Of a stretch of DNA of 64,000 nucleotides, positions 53,259 to 62,855 are shown in pieces (the first letter of the stretch is position 1; each line of letters opens with the position of its first letter). Where the stretch lies: positions 124,001-188,000 of the forward strand of contig NZ_PGEN01000001.1 in assembly GCF_002797435.1 (NCBI RefSeq), read 5' to 3'. The DNA is from Sphingomonas koreensis (GTDB lineage Bacteria; Pseudomonadota; Alphaproteobacteria; Sphingomonadales; Sphingomonadaceae). The notes beneath the pieces are model-generated. The model was not told where the DNA came from. It was given only the letters and a program-made list of their open reading frames with translations, and ran no database searches. The translations under genes were made by a program, and so were the position numbers.

Positions 53259-53986
53259 TGCGCCACGCCCTCCGCAGCAATCGCGCCCTTGCGGCCGACC
53301 ACCGTCTCACCGGCGACGCACCGCTGGCCGAGCGCGACCTGCGGCGCATAGTCATCGGGCAGGAACACATCGACGCGGCTGCCGAAGCGGATCAAGCCGA
53401 TACGCTGGCCGGCCGCGACCATGTCGCCGGGCTTTACGAACGTGACGATGCGGCGCGCGACGAGACCGGCGATCTGGGTGAAACCGACGCGCAGGCCATC
53501 GCGCGTCTCAACTACGAAGTGCTGGCGTTCATTCTCTTCGCTCGCCTTGTCCAGGTCAGCGTTGAGGAACTTGCCGGCGATATAGACGACCTGACGGATC
53601 GTTCCGGCCACCGGCGTGCGGTTGATGTGGACGTCGAACACGCTCATGAAGATCGAAACGCGCACGCGCGTCTCTTCGTTCAGCCCTTCCGGCCCCGCGA
53701 TTTCGCGCGGTACGGGTACGCGCTCGATCATCGTGACCAGCCCGTCGGCGGGCGAGATGATCTGCCCCTCGGCCTGCGGCGTCACGCGGACCGGGTCGCG
53801 GAAGAAGGCGGCGACCCAGATCGTCACGCCGATCAGCAGGAAGCCCAATTCGTCCCAGATAGCGAACAGGAACAGCATCGTTACCGCTGCCGAGATCAGG
53901 ACGTACTTGCGTCCTTCGGGGTGTACGGCGGGCCAGCGCCATTTGACCGTGTTGGTGACGACGGGTGGCTTGTCTAATGAAGGCAT
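53255..53986 (-). CDS. psd: Phosphatidylserine decarboxylase proenzyme
   Basis: A 243-residue short-form decarboxylase. Two N-terminal membrane segments, [38 protein letters not shown], and the self-cleavage region [11 protein letters not shown], where the Ser becomes the pyruvoyl group. It converts phosphatidylserine to phosphatidylethanolamine. No ribosome site: CTAAAG ends 7 nt before the ATG and TTGTCA is 17 bp further. Confidence 0.95.
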   Translation of the reverse strand: MPSLDKPPVVTNTVKWRWPAVHPEGRKYVLISAAVTMLFLFAIWDELGFLLIGVTIWVAAFFRDPVRVTPQAEGQIISPADGLVTMIERVPVPREIAGPEGLNEETRVRVSIFMSVFDVHINRTPVAGTIRQVVYIAGKFLNADLDKASEENERQHFVVETRDGLRVGFTQIAGLVARRIVTFVKPGDMVAAGQRIGLIRFGSRVDVFLPDDYAPQVALGQRCVAGETVVGRKGAIAAEGVAQ

Positions 53987-53993
53987 GGGCGGG

Positions 53994-54022
53994 CTTTAGC
54001 CGGGTTCGCCGCCGCATGACAA
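53994..54022 (-). promoter_or_regulatory. Putative psd-pssA promoter, leaderless geometry
   Basis: Minus strand TTGTCA (54022-54017), 17 bp, CTAAAG (53999-53994), then CCCGCCC and the psd ATG at 53986. Confidence 0.55.
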
Positions 54023-54204
54023 TCGCTCGCCGCACTTTGTCTGTGGGCGACATGCAATGCGGGTTTCCGCCTGCGGTGCTCGCACTGCGAAGATAAGCGC
54101 TGGCCGCTCCACAATCGCATGCGCGCTTGTTGCCACCCAAAAATTCGCTTGGCGGCAACATTGCCAACCGGCTGAACGCTTGCGTACGCGAATTGCAGCC
54201 GCCC

Positions 54205-54232
54205 TTGATCCCCCCGCCCCTTCCTCCTAGAC
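54205..54232 (+). promoter_or_regulatory. Putative icd promoter
   Basis: TTGATC (54205-54210), 16 bp, CTAGAC (54227-54232), 37 bp before the icd ATG. Upstream, TGTTGCC and GGCAACA (about 54129-54165) form a 7-bp inverted repeat across 16 bp that could be an operator. Confidence 0.5.
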
Positions 54233-54269
54233 GCACCGCCAAACCTCCCTCACGAACAGGAAAGCGAGC

Positions 54270-55493
54270 ATGGCGAAGATCAAGGTCAAGAACCCGGTCG
54301 TCGAGATCGACGGCGACGAAATGACGCGGATCATCTGGGAATGGATCCGTGAGCGCCTGATCAAGCCGTACCTCGACATCGACCTCAAATATTACGACCT
54401 CGGCGTCGAGAAGCGCGACGAGACCAACGACCAGATCACGGTCGATGCCGCCAACGCGATCAAGGAATTCGGCGTCGGCGTTAAGTGCGCCACGATCACC
54501 CCGGACGAGGCGCGCGTCGAGGAATTCAACCTCAAGGAAATGTGGAAGTCGCCCAACGGCACGATCCGCAACATCCTGGGCGGCGTCGTGTTCCGCGAGC
54601 CGATCGTGATCTCGAACGTCCCGCGCCTCATCCCGGGCTGGACCAAGCCGATCGTCGTCGGCCGTCACGCGTTCGGCGACCAGTATCGCGCGACCGACGT
54701 CAAGATCCCCGGTCCGGGCAAGCTGCGCCTCGTCTTTGAGGGCGCCGACGGTGAGGTGATCGACCGTGAGGTGTTCAACTTCCCGAGTTCGGGCGTCGCG
54801 ATGGCGATGTACAATCTCGACGATTCGATCCGCGACTTCGCCCGCGCCTCGTTCAACTACGGTCTCAACCTGAAGTGGCCGGTGTATCTGTCGACCAAGA
54901 ACACCATCCTCAAGGCCTATGACGGGCGCTTCAAGGACCTGTTCCAGGAAGTGTTCGACAATGAGGGCTTCAAGGAGAAGTTCGCCGAGGCAGGCATCGT
55001 CTATGAGCACCGCCTGATCGACGACATGGTCGCCTCGGCGCTAAAATGGTCGGGCGAGTTCGTCTGGGCCTGCAAGAACTATGACGGCGACGTTCAGTCG
55101 GACCAGGTTGCGCAGGGCTTCGGTTCGCTCGGTCTGATGACCTCGGTGCTGCTCTCGCCGGATGGCAAGACCGTCGAGGCCGAGGCGGCGCACGGCACCG
55201 TCACCCGCCACTATCGCCAGCATCAGCAGGGCAAGGCGACCTCCACGAACCCGATCGCCTCGATCTTCGCCTGGACCGGCGGCCTCAAGTTCCGCGGCAA
55301 GTTCGACGAGACGCCCGAAGTGGTGAAGTTCGCGGAGACGCTGGAGCGCGTCTGCATCGAGACCGTCGAGAGCGGCAAGATGACCAAGGACCTCGCGCTG
55401 CTGATCGGTCCGGACCAGCCCTGGATGACCACCGAGCAGTTCTTCGAAGCGATCCGCGAGAACCTCGAAACCGAAATGGCAAGCTGGCAGTAA
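54270..55493 (+). CDS. icd: NADP-dependent isocitrate dehydrogenase
   Basis: A 407-residue enzyme of the eukaryote-like dimeric IDH group, converting isocitrate to 2-oxoglutarate and [25 protein letters not shown] at the N-terminus, [64 protein letters not shown] and [17 protein letters not shown] are present. AGGAAA precedes the ATG; a promoter and a textbook terminator frame it as a single unit. Confidence 0.97.
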   Translation: MAKIKVKNPVVEIDGDEMTRIIWEWIRERLIKPYLDIDLKYYDLGVEKRDETNDQITVDAANAIKEFGVGVKCATITPDEARVEEFNLKEMWKSPNGTIRNILGGVVFREPIVISNVPRLIPGWTKPIVVGRHAFGDQYRATDVKIPGPGKLRLVFEGADGEVIDREVFNFPSSGVAMAMYNLDDSIRDFARASFNYGLNLKWPVYLSTKNTILKAYDGRFKDLFQEVFDNEGFKEKFAEAGIVYEHRLIDDMVASALKWSGEFVWACKNYDGDVQSDQVAQGFGSLGLMTSVLLSPDGKTVEAEAAHGTVTRHYRQHQQGKATSTNPIASIFAWTGGLKFRGKFDETPEVVKFAETLERVCIETVESGKMTKDLALLIGPDQPWMTTEQFFEAIRENLETEMASWQ

Positions 55494-55518
55494 GCCACTT
55501 AAAAGATGTGAATATTAG

Positions 55519-55552
55519 GGCCCGGATGTCGCGATCGACGTCCGGGCCTTTT
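55519..55552 (+). terminator. icd rho-independent terminator
   Basis: A 13-bp stem with one G-U pair (55519-55531 with 55536-55548), CGAT tetraloop, then TTTTACTTT. It lies 25 bp after the icd stop. Confidence 0.92.
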
Positions 55553-55591
55553 ACTTTCTGCTGCACCGGCGAAAAATCGCCCCCGCGGCCG

Positions 55592-55620
55592 ATGACAAAT
55601 CTGGCACCCGCCGTTTAGAG
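55592..55620 (+). promoter_or_regulatory. Putative Kef-type antiporter promoter, leaderless geometry
   Basis: ATGACA (55592-55597), 17 bp, TTAGAG (55615-55620), TGCGGCC, then the ATG at 55628. Confidence 0.5.
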
Positions 55621-55627
55621 TGCGGCC

Positions 55628-57400
55628 ATGGCGCTTGATCTGACCAACCACACATTCAGCGATACCCTTGTCATTCTGGGTGCCGCGGGGCTGGTCATCC
55701 CTGCCTTCACCCGCTTCCGGATCAGTCCGGTGATCGGCTTCATCCTCGTCGGTGCGCTGGTCGGCCCCGCGGGCCTCGGCCAACTCGTTCCACAGCTCCC
55801 GTGGCTCTATTATGTCACGATCACCGACCCTCATTCGATTGAGCCCTTCGCCGAATTCGGGATCATCCTGCTGCTCTTCTCGATCGGCCTCGAGCTCTCC
55901 TTCAAGCGACTATGGTCGATGCGGACGCTCGTGTTCGGGGTGGGCGCCGCCGAGTTGCTCGGTGCCGGGCTGCTGATCGGTACGGGGCTCTATTTCCTCG
56001 GACAGGGCTGGACCGGTGCGTTGGGTTTGGGGCTGGCGCTGGCCCTCTCTTCCACCGCGCTTGTCCTGCCTATCGCCGGGACCACCAGCGCGGTCGGCCG
56101 CTCGGCCTTCGCAATGCTGCTCTTCGAAGATCTGGCGCTGGTGCCGATCATCTTCCTGCTCGGCGCGCTGGCGCCTGCGGCAGCGGACGCGGGGATTGGC
56201 GAACTCGCGGGGGTGCTTGGCCGCGGCGCGATCGTGGTCGCCATCCTCTATGTCGGCGGACGGCTCTATCTGCCCCGGCTGTTCGCCCAGGCCGCGCGAA
56301 CCAAGTCGCCCGAGCTGTTCCTCGCCGCGAGTCTGCTGGTCGTTATCGTTGCCAGCATGGCCACCACCGCGGTCGGCCTGTCGCCCATCGTCGGCGCGCT
56401 GCTCGCCGGCCTGCTGATCGCGGAGACCGAGTATCACAGCGAGGTCGAGGTCATTACCGCGCCCTTCAAGGGACTGGCGCTCGGCGTTTTCCTCATCACG
56501 GTGGGCATGCGTCTGGACCTGCGCATGGTGATGCAGGACTGGTCGCTGCTGCTCGCCGCGATCCTCGGCGTGATGGCGATCAAGGTTGCGGTCACGGTTG
56601 CCCTGCTCAAGCTGTCCGGCGCGCGGACCGGGACCGCGGCCGAGGCGGGCGTATTGATGGCCAGCCCATCGGAAACCACCCTCATCGTGCTTGGCGTCGC
56701 GGCGACTGCAGGGCTGATTCAGCCGTCCACTGCCGCCTTCTGGACCACCGTGACCGCGATCGGCCTCACCGTTACGCCGCTGCTGGCGAAGGCCGGCAGC
56801 TTCGCCTCGCGGAAGATCGAGGAGCGCGATCTGGATGCGGACATCGCCGCCAATCCTGAAATCACGCCCGGCGGCACCGTCATCATCGGCTTCGGCCGCG
56901 TCGGCCGCACTGTCGCGGACATGCTGAAAGCGCATGGCAAGCCCTATGTCGCCGTAGATGCGGACATTGATGGCGTCGCTCAGGCACGGCGCGAAGGCTA
57001 TACGGTGATGTTCGGCGACGTCGCGCGCAGCGAGCTGGTCGATCGGCTCAACCTCGGCCATGCCGATGCGCTGATCCTGACAATGGACGATCCGGTCCTC
57101 ACCGTCCGCCTCACCCGCCGCGTGCGCAACTGGGTTCCGACGATCCCGATCATCGCCCGCGCCCGCGACACTGCCCATGCCGCCGAGCTCTATAAGGCCG
57201 GCGCCACCGATGCGGTGCCCGAAACGCTCGAAAGCTCGCTTCAGCTCTCTGAGGCCGTGCTCGTCGATCTCGGCGTCGCGGTCGGGCCGGTGATCGCGTC
57301 GATCCACGAGAAACGCGACGAGATGCGCAAGGAGATCAAGGAAGCCGCCGGCCTCGAACGCGAGCCGCGGCTGCGGCGGGCGCGCAAGGCCGAAGCTTAA
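55628..57400 (+). CDS. Kef-type CPA2 cation:proton antiporter with TrkA-N domain
   Basis: A 590-residue protein. Residues 1-390 carry about 12 membrane segments of the Na+/H+ exchanger fold (EFGIILLLFSIGLELSFKRL; ALALSSTALVLPI; LLFEDLALVPIIF). From about residue 413 a Rossmann RCK/TrkA-N domain begins (GGTVIIGFGRVGRTVADML, GHADALILTMDDPV). It probably exchanges K+ for H+ under nucleotide or glutathione control like KefB/KefC, but the specific ligand is not visible. The last 40 residues are a charged coil. Stop TAA shares TTAA with the convergent DUF885 gene. Confidence 0.92.
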   Translation: MALDLTNHTFSDTLVILGAAGLVIPAFTRFRISPVIGFILVGALVGPAGLGQLVPQLPWLYYVTITDPHSIEPFAEFGIILLLFSIGLELSFKRLWSMRTLVFGVGAAELLGAGLLIGTGLYFLGQGWTGALGLGLALALSSTALVLPIAGTTSAVGRSAFAMLLFEDLALVPIIFLLGALAPAAADAGIGELAGVLGRGAIVVAILYVGGRLYLPRLFAQAARTKSPELFLAASLLVVIVASMATTAVGLSPIVGALLAGLLIAETEYHSEVEVITAPFKGLALGVFLITVGMRLDLRMVMQDWSLLLAAILGVMAIKVAVTVALLKLSGARTGTAAEAGVLMASPSETTLIVLGVAATAGLIQPSTAAFWTTVTAIGLTVTPLLAKAGSFASRKIEERDLDADIAANPEITPGGTVIIGFGRVGRTVADMLKAHGKPYVAVDADIDGVAQARREGYTVMFGDVARSELVDRLNLGHADALILTMDDPVLTVRLTRRVRNWVPTIPIIARARDTAHAAELYKAGATDAVPETLESSLQLSEAVLVDLGVAVGPVIASIHEKRDEMRKEIKEAAGLEREPRLRRARKAEA

Positions 57401-59217
57401 CCCATCCGCGCCCGCACCACGCGCTTCAGTACGTCGAGCGGCATCGCGCCCTTGCGCAGGACGTCGTGGAACTTGCGGGGATCCCATTGGGCGCCAGCCT
57501 TCGCCTTGGCTTCGTCGCGCAACTCGACCCAGACGGTATGCCCGATCTTGTAGCTGCACGCCTGGCCCGGCCAGACGGTGTAGCGATCGATCTCGCCCTG
57601 GCTGCGGCCACGGGCAATGCCGGTGGTGGCGATGAAATAGTCGGTCGCCTTCTCGCGGCTCCAGCGCTTGGCATGCATGCCGCTATCGACGACAAGCCGC
57701 GTCGCACGGAACAGCAGCGACTGGAGATAGCCGACCTGCCCCAGCGGATCGCCCTCGTACATCCCCATCTCGTCGGCGAGCTGCTCGGTATAGAGCGCCC
57801 ATCCCTCGCTATAGCCGCTGAAGCCGCCGCGGCGGCGGATCAGCGGGATGGCCGATGATTCGAGCGCCAGCATCACTTGAAGGTGATGGCCCGGCACCGC
57901 CTCGTGATAGCTCAGCGTCGCCAGCCCGAACTTGGGCCGGTCGAACGTGTCGCGCAGGTTGATATAGTAGATGCCCGGGCGTGAGCCATCGAGCGTCGCG
58001 GCCTGATAATAGCCGCCCGGCGCCCCCGCCTGAATCGACGGCGGCACACGACGAACTTCGACCGGTGCCTTGGGCAGGCTCGCGAACTGCTCGGGTAGCC
58101 GCTTCTCCATCGCGCGCACTTGCGCGCGCAGTGTTTCGAGGAGCGCTTCCCTGCCCGGATCGGTATTCGGGAAGAGCTGATCGGGCCGTTCGTTGAGCGC
58201 CACCAGGCGAGCACCGACCGTCCCCTCGCTGATCCCCTGCGATCTCAGGATCGTATCGATCCGAGCGCTGATCTCCGCGACCTGCTCAAGGCCCAGCTTG
58301 TGGATCTCGTCGCCGGTCATGCGCACCGTGGTCGCCGCCTCGGCCGCCGCCGCGTAATAGGCCTCGCCGTCGGGAAGCCGCCAGACGCCCGCGTCATGCA
58401 CCGCCTTGCCGCGCAACTCGGTGACGAGCGCGCGCTGACGGTCGAACGCGGGGAATACCTTCTCCGCCACGATCTTCGCGGCCTGCGCCGCGCGCTCGGG
58501 CGGGAGGTTCGCGGCCCTGAGCTTGGCGGCATAGCTGGTGACCAGTCCGGTCTCCGCCGCTGGCCTCTCACGCAGCGCCGCGAACTGCTTGAGCGTCGTG
58601 TCGAGGATGTAGTCAGGCGCGAATACGCCCCGCGCCGCGTCGGCCCGTTGGCGCGCGGTTTCCTGGTCGATGACGTTCGCGAACGCGCCGAGCCGCGCCA
58701 GATAAGCGTCGGCATCGACCGCGTCCTTCACGCGATGCTGGGTGTCGAGGAAATCGGGCACCTCGCGATAGGCGCCGCTCAGCTGGCTGAGGCGGAACGG
58801 GACGAAGCGGCCGCCGCTATCGCCATAGGTGAACTGCTCCCGCCCGGCGATGCTGCGCTCGAGCTGATAGGTGACAACGTCTTGATCCAGCCGGGCGTCC
58901 TCGCCCAATGTCTCCGGTGCGAAACCCCGAACCATCGCCAGTTCGCGTTTCGAACGGGCCAGATCGCGCGCGTCGTCCGCCAGGGTACGACCTGAAAGCT
59001 GAGACTTGAGCGCTGCGTTCTTGCCGGTATCGAGCCCGAGCGATGTCGCGCCTTCCGGGCTTTCGGTCAGGCGATCCTCGAAGATCTTGTCGAGCAGGAC
59101 GCGGAACTTCGCGTCCGCGCTGCCGGCCGCTTTCGCCTGACGTGCGGTGGCGGGAAGCGCGGCAACCAGCGCCGCAGCGCCAGCCGAACCAACGAACGAA
59201 CGGCGGCGCATCGGCAT
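57397..59217 (-). CDS. DUF885 family exported peptidase-like protein
   Basis: A protein of about 606 residues. The N-terminus MRRRSFVGSAGAAALVAALP is a twin-arginine-type signal followed by a DUF885 body. A metal-site motif is clear: LSYHEAVPGHHLQVML (HExxPGHH) near residue 420, with GWALYTEQL downstream, as in gluzincin-like DUF885 proteins. It is probably a periplasmic metallopeptidase; substrate unknown. I chose the ATG at 59217 (GGAG 11 bases upstream); an in-frame GTG at 59229 is possible. Confidence 0.9.
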   Translation of the reverse strand: MPMRRRSFVGSAGAAALVAALPATARQAKAAGSADAKFRVLLDKIFEDRLTESPEGATSLGLDTGKNAALKSQLSGRTLADDARDLARSKRELAMVRGFAPETLGEDARLDQDVVTYQLERSIAGREQFTYGDSGGRFVPFRLSQLSGAYREVPDFLDTQHRVKDAVDADAYLARLGAFANVIDQETARQRADAARGVFAPDYILDTTLKQFAALRERPAAETGLVTSYAAKLRAANLPPERAAQAAKIVAEKVFPAFDRQRALVTELRGKAVHDAGVWRLPDGEAYYAAAAEAATTVRMTGDEIHKLGLEQVAEISARIDTILRSQGISEGTVGARLVALNERPDQLFPNTDPGREALLETLRAQVRAMEKRLPEQFASLPKAPVEVRRVPPSIQAGAPGGYYQAATLDGSRPGIYYINLRDTFDRPKFGLATLSYHEAVPGHHLQVMLALESSAIPLIRRRGGFSGYSEGWALYTEQLADEMGMYEGDPLGQVGYLQSLLFRATRLVVDSGMHAKRWSREKATDYFIATTGIARGRSQGEIDRYTVWPGQACSYKIGHTVWVELRDEAKAKAGAQWDPRKFHDVLRKGAMPLDVLKRVVRARMG

Positions 59218-59238
59218 CTGGCTTATCACTCCATCAAA

Positions 59239-59616
59239 TCAATTGTTGAGCGCGGGCACCTGGCGCACGCACGCCGCCAGCGCAGCGCTTGTCGCGCCGT
59301 CCTGCGCACGCAGCCGCGCTTCGGCCGCCGCGCCATCGCGCGCCACTTCGGCCTCGACCGCTTTCGCGTTCTTGCCGGCCGCGCGACCGGCATCGGAGGC
59401 GGCCATGCCCCAGAAGATCGTGTGATCGAACAGCGCCGATTCCTGCGGCGTTCCCTTACCGATCTTCGCGGCGGCATTGGTCAACGCCGCGCAGCGCAGC
59501 GCCTCGGGATAGGGCGGCACCTTCCCCTGCGCCGAAACGCCGGGGCTAACGCACAGGACCGCAGCGGCGGCGGCGGTCAGGAAAACACGGTCAGGCAGCT
59601 TCTTTCTCCTCGGCAA
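59239..59616 (-). CDS. Small exported protein starting inside alaS
   Basis: A 125-residue protein. The only start giving a full signal peptide is the TTG at 59616, 26 bp inside the alaS 3' end, with AAGGGGG just upstream in alaS coding sequence. Basic PRRKK, hydrophobic [19 protein letters not shown], cut before QGK. The mature part is helical and Ala-rich with two cysteines ([15 protein letters not shown] and [11 protein letters not shown]) that could form one disulphide. No family recognised. It is co-transcribed with alaS and lies before the DUF885 gene. Confidence 0.75.
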   Translation of the reverse strand: MPRRKKLPDRVFLTAAAAAVLCVSPGVSAQGKVPPYPEALRCAALTNAAAKIGKGTPQESALFDHTIFWGMAASDAGRAAGKNAKAVEAEVARDGAAAEARLRAQDGATSAALAACVRQVPALNN

Positions 59617-62251
59617 GCGCCCCCTTCACGGCTTCGATCGCGGCCGGGCCGTTATTGCCCTCCGGCCCGCCACCCTGTGCCATGTCCGGGCGCCCGCCGC
59701 CGCCCTGCCCGCCCAGCGCGGCAACGCCACGCTTGACGAGTTCTACGGCGCTCAGGCTCCCGGTCAGGTCGTCGGTGACGCCGACCGCAATCGCTGCACG
59801 CCCTTCATTTACCGCGACAAAAGCTACCACACCTGAACCGATCCGGCCCTTCGCCTCATCCACCGCACCGCGCAGCGCCTTGGGATCGAGCCCGTCGAGG
59901 ATCTGTCCGACGAAGTTGACCCCGCCGATCTGCTCCGGCCCGGCGGGCGCCGCGGCACCCGCACCGCCACCCAGCGCAAGCGCCTTCTTGGCCTCGGCCA
60001 GTTCCTTCTCCAGCTTGCGGCGTTCCTCGATCAGCGCGACCACGCGCGCCGCCACCTCGTCGGGCGAGGTCTTGAGGCTCGCCGCCACCTCGCGCAGCTT
60101 GGCATCGCGATCGGCCAGCCACAGCCGCGCCGCCTCGCCGGTCAGCGCCTCGATCCGGCGGACGCCGCTCGACACCGCGCTTTCGCTGATGATCTTGAAC
60201 ACCGCGATGTCGCCCGTGGCGCGGACATGGGTGCCACCGCACAGCTCGACCGAATAGCGCTTGTCGGTCTGGCGGCCCATCGAGAGCACGCGCACCTCGT
60301 CGCCATATTTTTCGCCGAACAGCGCCAGCGCACCCGCCGCAACTGCATCGTCCGGGGTCATCAGCCGGGTGCTGACGGTCTCGTTCGCGCGAATCTCGGC
60401 ATTCACTTCGGCCTCGATGTCCGCAATCTCCTGTGCGCTCAGCGCCGAGGGGTGCGAGAAGTCGAAGCGCAGGCGATCGGGCGCCACCAGGCTGCCCTTC
60501 TGCGTCACATGCCCGCCCAGGCGGTTGCGCAGCGCCGCATGCAGCAGGTGGGTCGCCGAATGGTTGGCGCGGATCGCGTCGCGGCGCGCCACGTCGATCG
60601 CCAGCTTCACTGTATCGCCGACCGCAAGCTCGCCACTCTCGATCCTGGCATGATGTGCGTGCAGACGGCCGAGCGGCTTGCTGGTGTCGCTCACGACGGC
60701 CTTCACCTTGTCGCCGCTGATGACACCCGCGTCGCCCATTTGGCCGCCGCTCTCGCCATAGAAGGGGGTCTGGTTGGTGAGGATGAACACCTCATCCCCC
60801 GGCCCCGCCTTGTCGACTCGCGCACCGTCCTTGACCAGCGCGACTACCTGGCCCTCGCCATCGGTGGCGGTATAGCCGGTGAACTCGGTTCCGCCGAGTT
60901 CCTCGGCGATGTCGAACCAGACGTCGTCCGAAGCCTTGGCGCCCGAGCCCTTCCAGGCAGCGCGCGCGGCATCCTTCTGGCGCTTCATCGCGGCGTCGAA
61001 GCCCTCGCGATCCACCGCCATGCCCTGCGGGCGCAGCGCGTCCTCGGTCAGGTCGTAGGGGAAGCCATAGGTGTCGTAGAGTTTGAACGCGGTTTCACCG
61101 GACAGCGTATCGCCCTCGCCCATGCCCGAGGTTGCCTCGTCGAGCAGCTTGAGGCCGTTCGCCAGCGTCTGGCGGAAGCGGGTCTCCTCCTGCAGCAACG
61201 TTGCCTCGATCAGCGGCTGCGCGCGCACCAGTTCGGGATAGGCTCCGCCCATCTCGGCCACCAGCGACGGCACCATGCGGTACATCAGCGGTTCCTTGGC
61301 ACCCAGGATATGCGCGTGACGCATCGCACGGCGCATGATCCGGCGCAGCACATAGCCGCGGCCCTCGTTCGCGGGGAGCACGCCGTCGGCGACCAGGAAG
61401 CCGGCCGAGCGCAGATGATCGGCGATCACGCGGTGGCTCGCCTGATGCTCGCCCTTGGTCGACGCGCCGGTCAGGGCACCGCTCTCTGCGATCAGCGCCT
61501 TGAAGACGTCGATATCGTAATTGTCGTGGACCCCCTGGAGCACCGCCGCGACACGCTCCAGCCCCATACCGGTGTCGATGCTGGGCTTGGGCAGTTCGCT
61601 GACGATCTCGTCATTCTCCTGCAGATACTGCATGAAGACGAGGTTCCAGATCTCGACGAAGCGATCACCATCTTCCTCGGGGCTTCCCGGAGGGCCACCC
61701 CAGATATGGTCGCCATGATCGTAGAAGATTTCCGAGCACGGCCCGCACGGCCCATCGGATCCCATCGCCCAGAAATTGTCCTTGGTGGCGATGCGGATGA
61801 TCCGCTCTTCGGGCAGGCCCGCGATCTTCTTCCACAGATCGAACGCCTGATCGTCGGTATGATAGACGGTCGCGGTCAGCTTGTCGGGCGATAGGCCCCA
61901 TTCCTTGGTCAGCAGCGTCCAGGCATGGGTGATCGCCTGTTCCTTGAAATAGTCGCCGAAGCTGAAATTCCCCAGCATTTCAAAGAAGGTGTGGTGGCGC
62001 GCCGTATAGCCGACATTGTCGAGGTCGTTGTGCTTGCCGCCCGCGCGAACGCACTTCTGGCTGCTCGCCGCGGTCGAATAGGGCCGCGTCTCCAGACCGG
62101 TGAACACATTCTTGAACGGCACCATGCCCGCATTGACGAACATCAGCGTCGGATCGTTGTGCGGCACCAGCGGCGCCGAGGGCACGCGCGCATGCCCCTG
62201 GCCTTCGAAATAGTCGAGGAAGCTGCGGCGAATATCGTTGGTCGAAGTCAT
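59591..62251 (-). CDS. alaS: Alanyl-tRNA synthetase
   Basis: An 886-residue AlaRS. Class II catalytic core at the N-terminus ([40 protein letters not shown]), tRNA recognition domain, editing domain with zinc motif [15 protein letters not shown] and [14 protein letters not shown], and a C-Ala domain. It charges tRNA-Ala, one copy of which is at 29.7 kb. No ribosome site: CTAAGT ends 7 nt before the ATG and TTGAGC is 16 bp further. Confidence 0.98.
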   Translation of the reverse strand: MTSTNDIRRSFLDYFEGQGHARVPSAPLVPHNDPTLMFVNAGMVPFKNVFTGLETRPYSTAASSQKCVRAGGKHNDLDNVGYTARHHTFFEMLGNFSFGDYFKEQAITHAWTLLTKEWGLSPDKLTATVYHTDDQAFDLWKKIAGLPEERIIRIATKDNFWAMGSDGPCGPCSEIFYDHGDHIWGGPPGSPEEDGDRFVEIWNLVFMQYLQENDEIVSELPKPSIDTGMGLERVAAVLQGVHDNYDIDVFKALIAESGALTGASTKGEHQASHRVIADHLRSAGFLVADGVLPANEGRGYVLRRIMRRAMRHAHILGAKEPLMYRMVPSLVAEMGGAYPELVRAQPLIEATLLQEETRFRQTLANGLKLLDEATSGMGEGDTLSGETAFKLYDTYGFPYDLTEDALRPQGMAVDREGFDAAMKRQKDAARAAWKGSGAKASDDVWFDIAEELGGTEFTGYTATDGEGQVVALVKDGARVDKAGPGDEVFILTNQTPFYGESGGQMGDAGVISGDKVKAVVSDTSKPLGRLHAHHARIESGELAVGDTVKLAIDVARRDAIRANHSATHLLHAALRNRLGGHVTQKGSLVAPDRLRFDFSHPSALSAQEIADIEAEVNAEIRANETVSTRLMTPDDAVAAGALALFGEKYGDEVRVLSMGRQTDKRYSVELCGGTHVRATGDIAVFKIISESAVSSGVRRIEALTGEAARLWLADRDAKLREVAASLKTSPDEVAARVVALIEERRKLEKELAEAKKALALGGGAGAAAPAGPEQIGGVNFVGQILDGLDPKALRGAVDEAKGRIGSGVVAFVAVNEGRAAIAVGVTDDLTGSLSAVELVKRGVAALGGQGGGGRPDMAQGGGPEGNNGPAAIEAVKGALAEEKEAA

Positions 62252-62258
62252 CGCGCCG

Positions 62259-62286
62259 ACTTAGGGGCGAGATCGCCTTCGCTCAA
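62259..62286 (-). promoter_or_regulatory. Putative alaS promoter, leaderless geometry
   Basis: Minus strand TTGAGC (62286-62281), 16 bp, CTAAGT (62264-62259), then CGGCGCG and the ATG at 62251. The -35 overlaps a small TTCGCT-CA-AGCGAA dyad (62278-62291). Confidence 0.6.
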
Positions 62287-62300
62287 GCGAAACGGTGCGA

Positions 62301-62852
62301 TCAGGCTGATCGAGACAGTTTCGCGAGCGCAGCGGCACCACGTGGACTGATCCGATAGCCGGTCTCGAGCGAGATCGTAAGGCCGCGATTCTTGAGTTCC
62401 CGCACCCGCGCCTTGAACCGGTCGCGCGGCATCCCCAGCGGTTCGGCGATATCGGCCGCGCGGACTTCGGGTGCCTGATCGATGGCCCTCAGGATCGGCA
62501 GCGCCCAGTCGATCCGGACGAGCCAGGCCGGAATGTCGGGATCGACATCGGCCTGTTCACGCAGTGCTTCCCTGGGGTCTTCGTCGATTCCCGCCAGTTC
62601 GATCCGGTACAGGTCGCCGGGGCGGCTGTTCAACTCCCGCAACAGGGCATCGCGATCCGCATAGCCAGCCGCGACCGCCTCCTCCGCATCGATCGCCATG
62701 AGCTCGATACGCTCGACCAGTCCAAATCGCACCACACCGTGGGCTGTGCGCTGCGTGCCACCGGTCACAGCCGCCGCGCTACGCCACCGGCGAAACGCAA
62801 GGGTGATGGTTTCGTTCGCAACGCCCTCCAGAGTATCGCGGCGGAACAGCAT
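62301..62852 (-). CDS. ASCH/PUA-like domain protein with C-terminal winged helix
   Basis: A 183-residue protein. The N-terminal half (MLFRRDTLEGVANETITLAFRR region, then GVVRFGLVERIELMAI and GDLYRIELAGIDEDP) resembles ASCH domains, a beta-barrel linked to RNA binding. The second half (WALPILRAIDQAPEVRAADIAEPL, RFKARVRELKNRGLTISLE) looks like a winged helix-turn-helix. It starts three bases after the M24 peptidase stop, so they form an operon. Role unknown; RNA or DNA binding is a reasonable inference. Confidence 0.75.
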   Translation of the reverse strand: MLFRRDTLEGVANETITLAFRRWRSAAAVTGGTQRTAHGVVRFGLVERIELMAIDAEEAVAAGYADRDALLRELNSRPGDLYRIELAGIDEDPREALREQADVDPDIPAWLVRIDWALPILRAIDQAPEVRAADIAEPLGMPRDRFKARVRELKNRGLTISLETGYRISPRGAAALAKLSRSA

Positions 62853-62855
62853 CGG

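Noticed and set aside
62278..62291. TTCGCT-CA-AGCGAA dyad as terminator of the ASCH-like gene
   Set aside because: Two-base loop and no T-run; more likely incidental overlap with the alaS -35.
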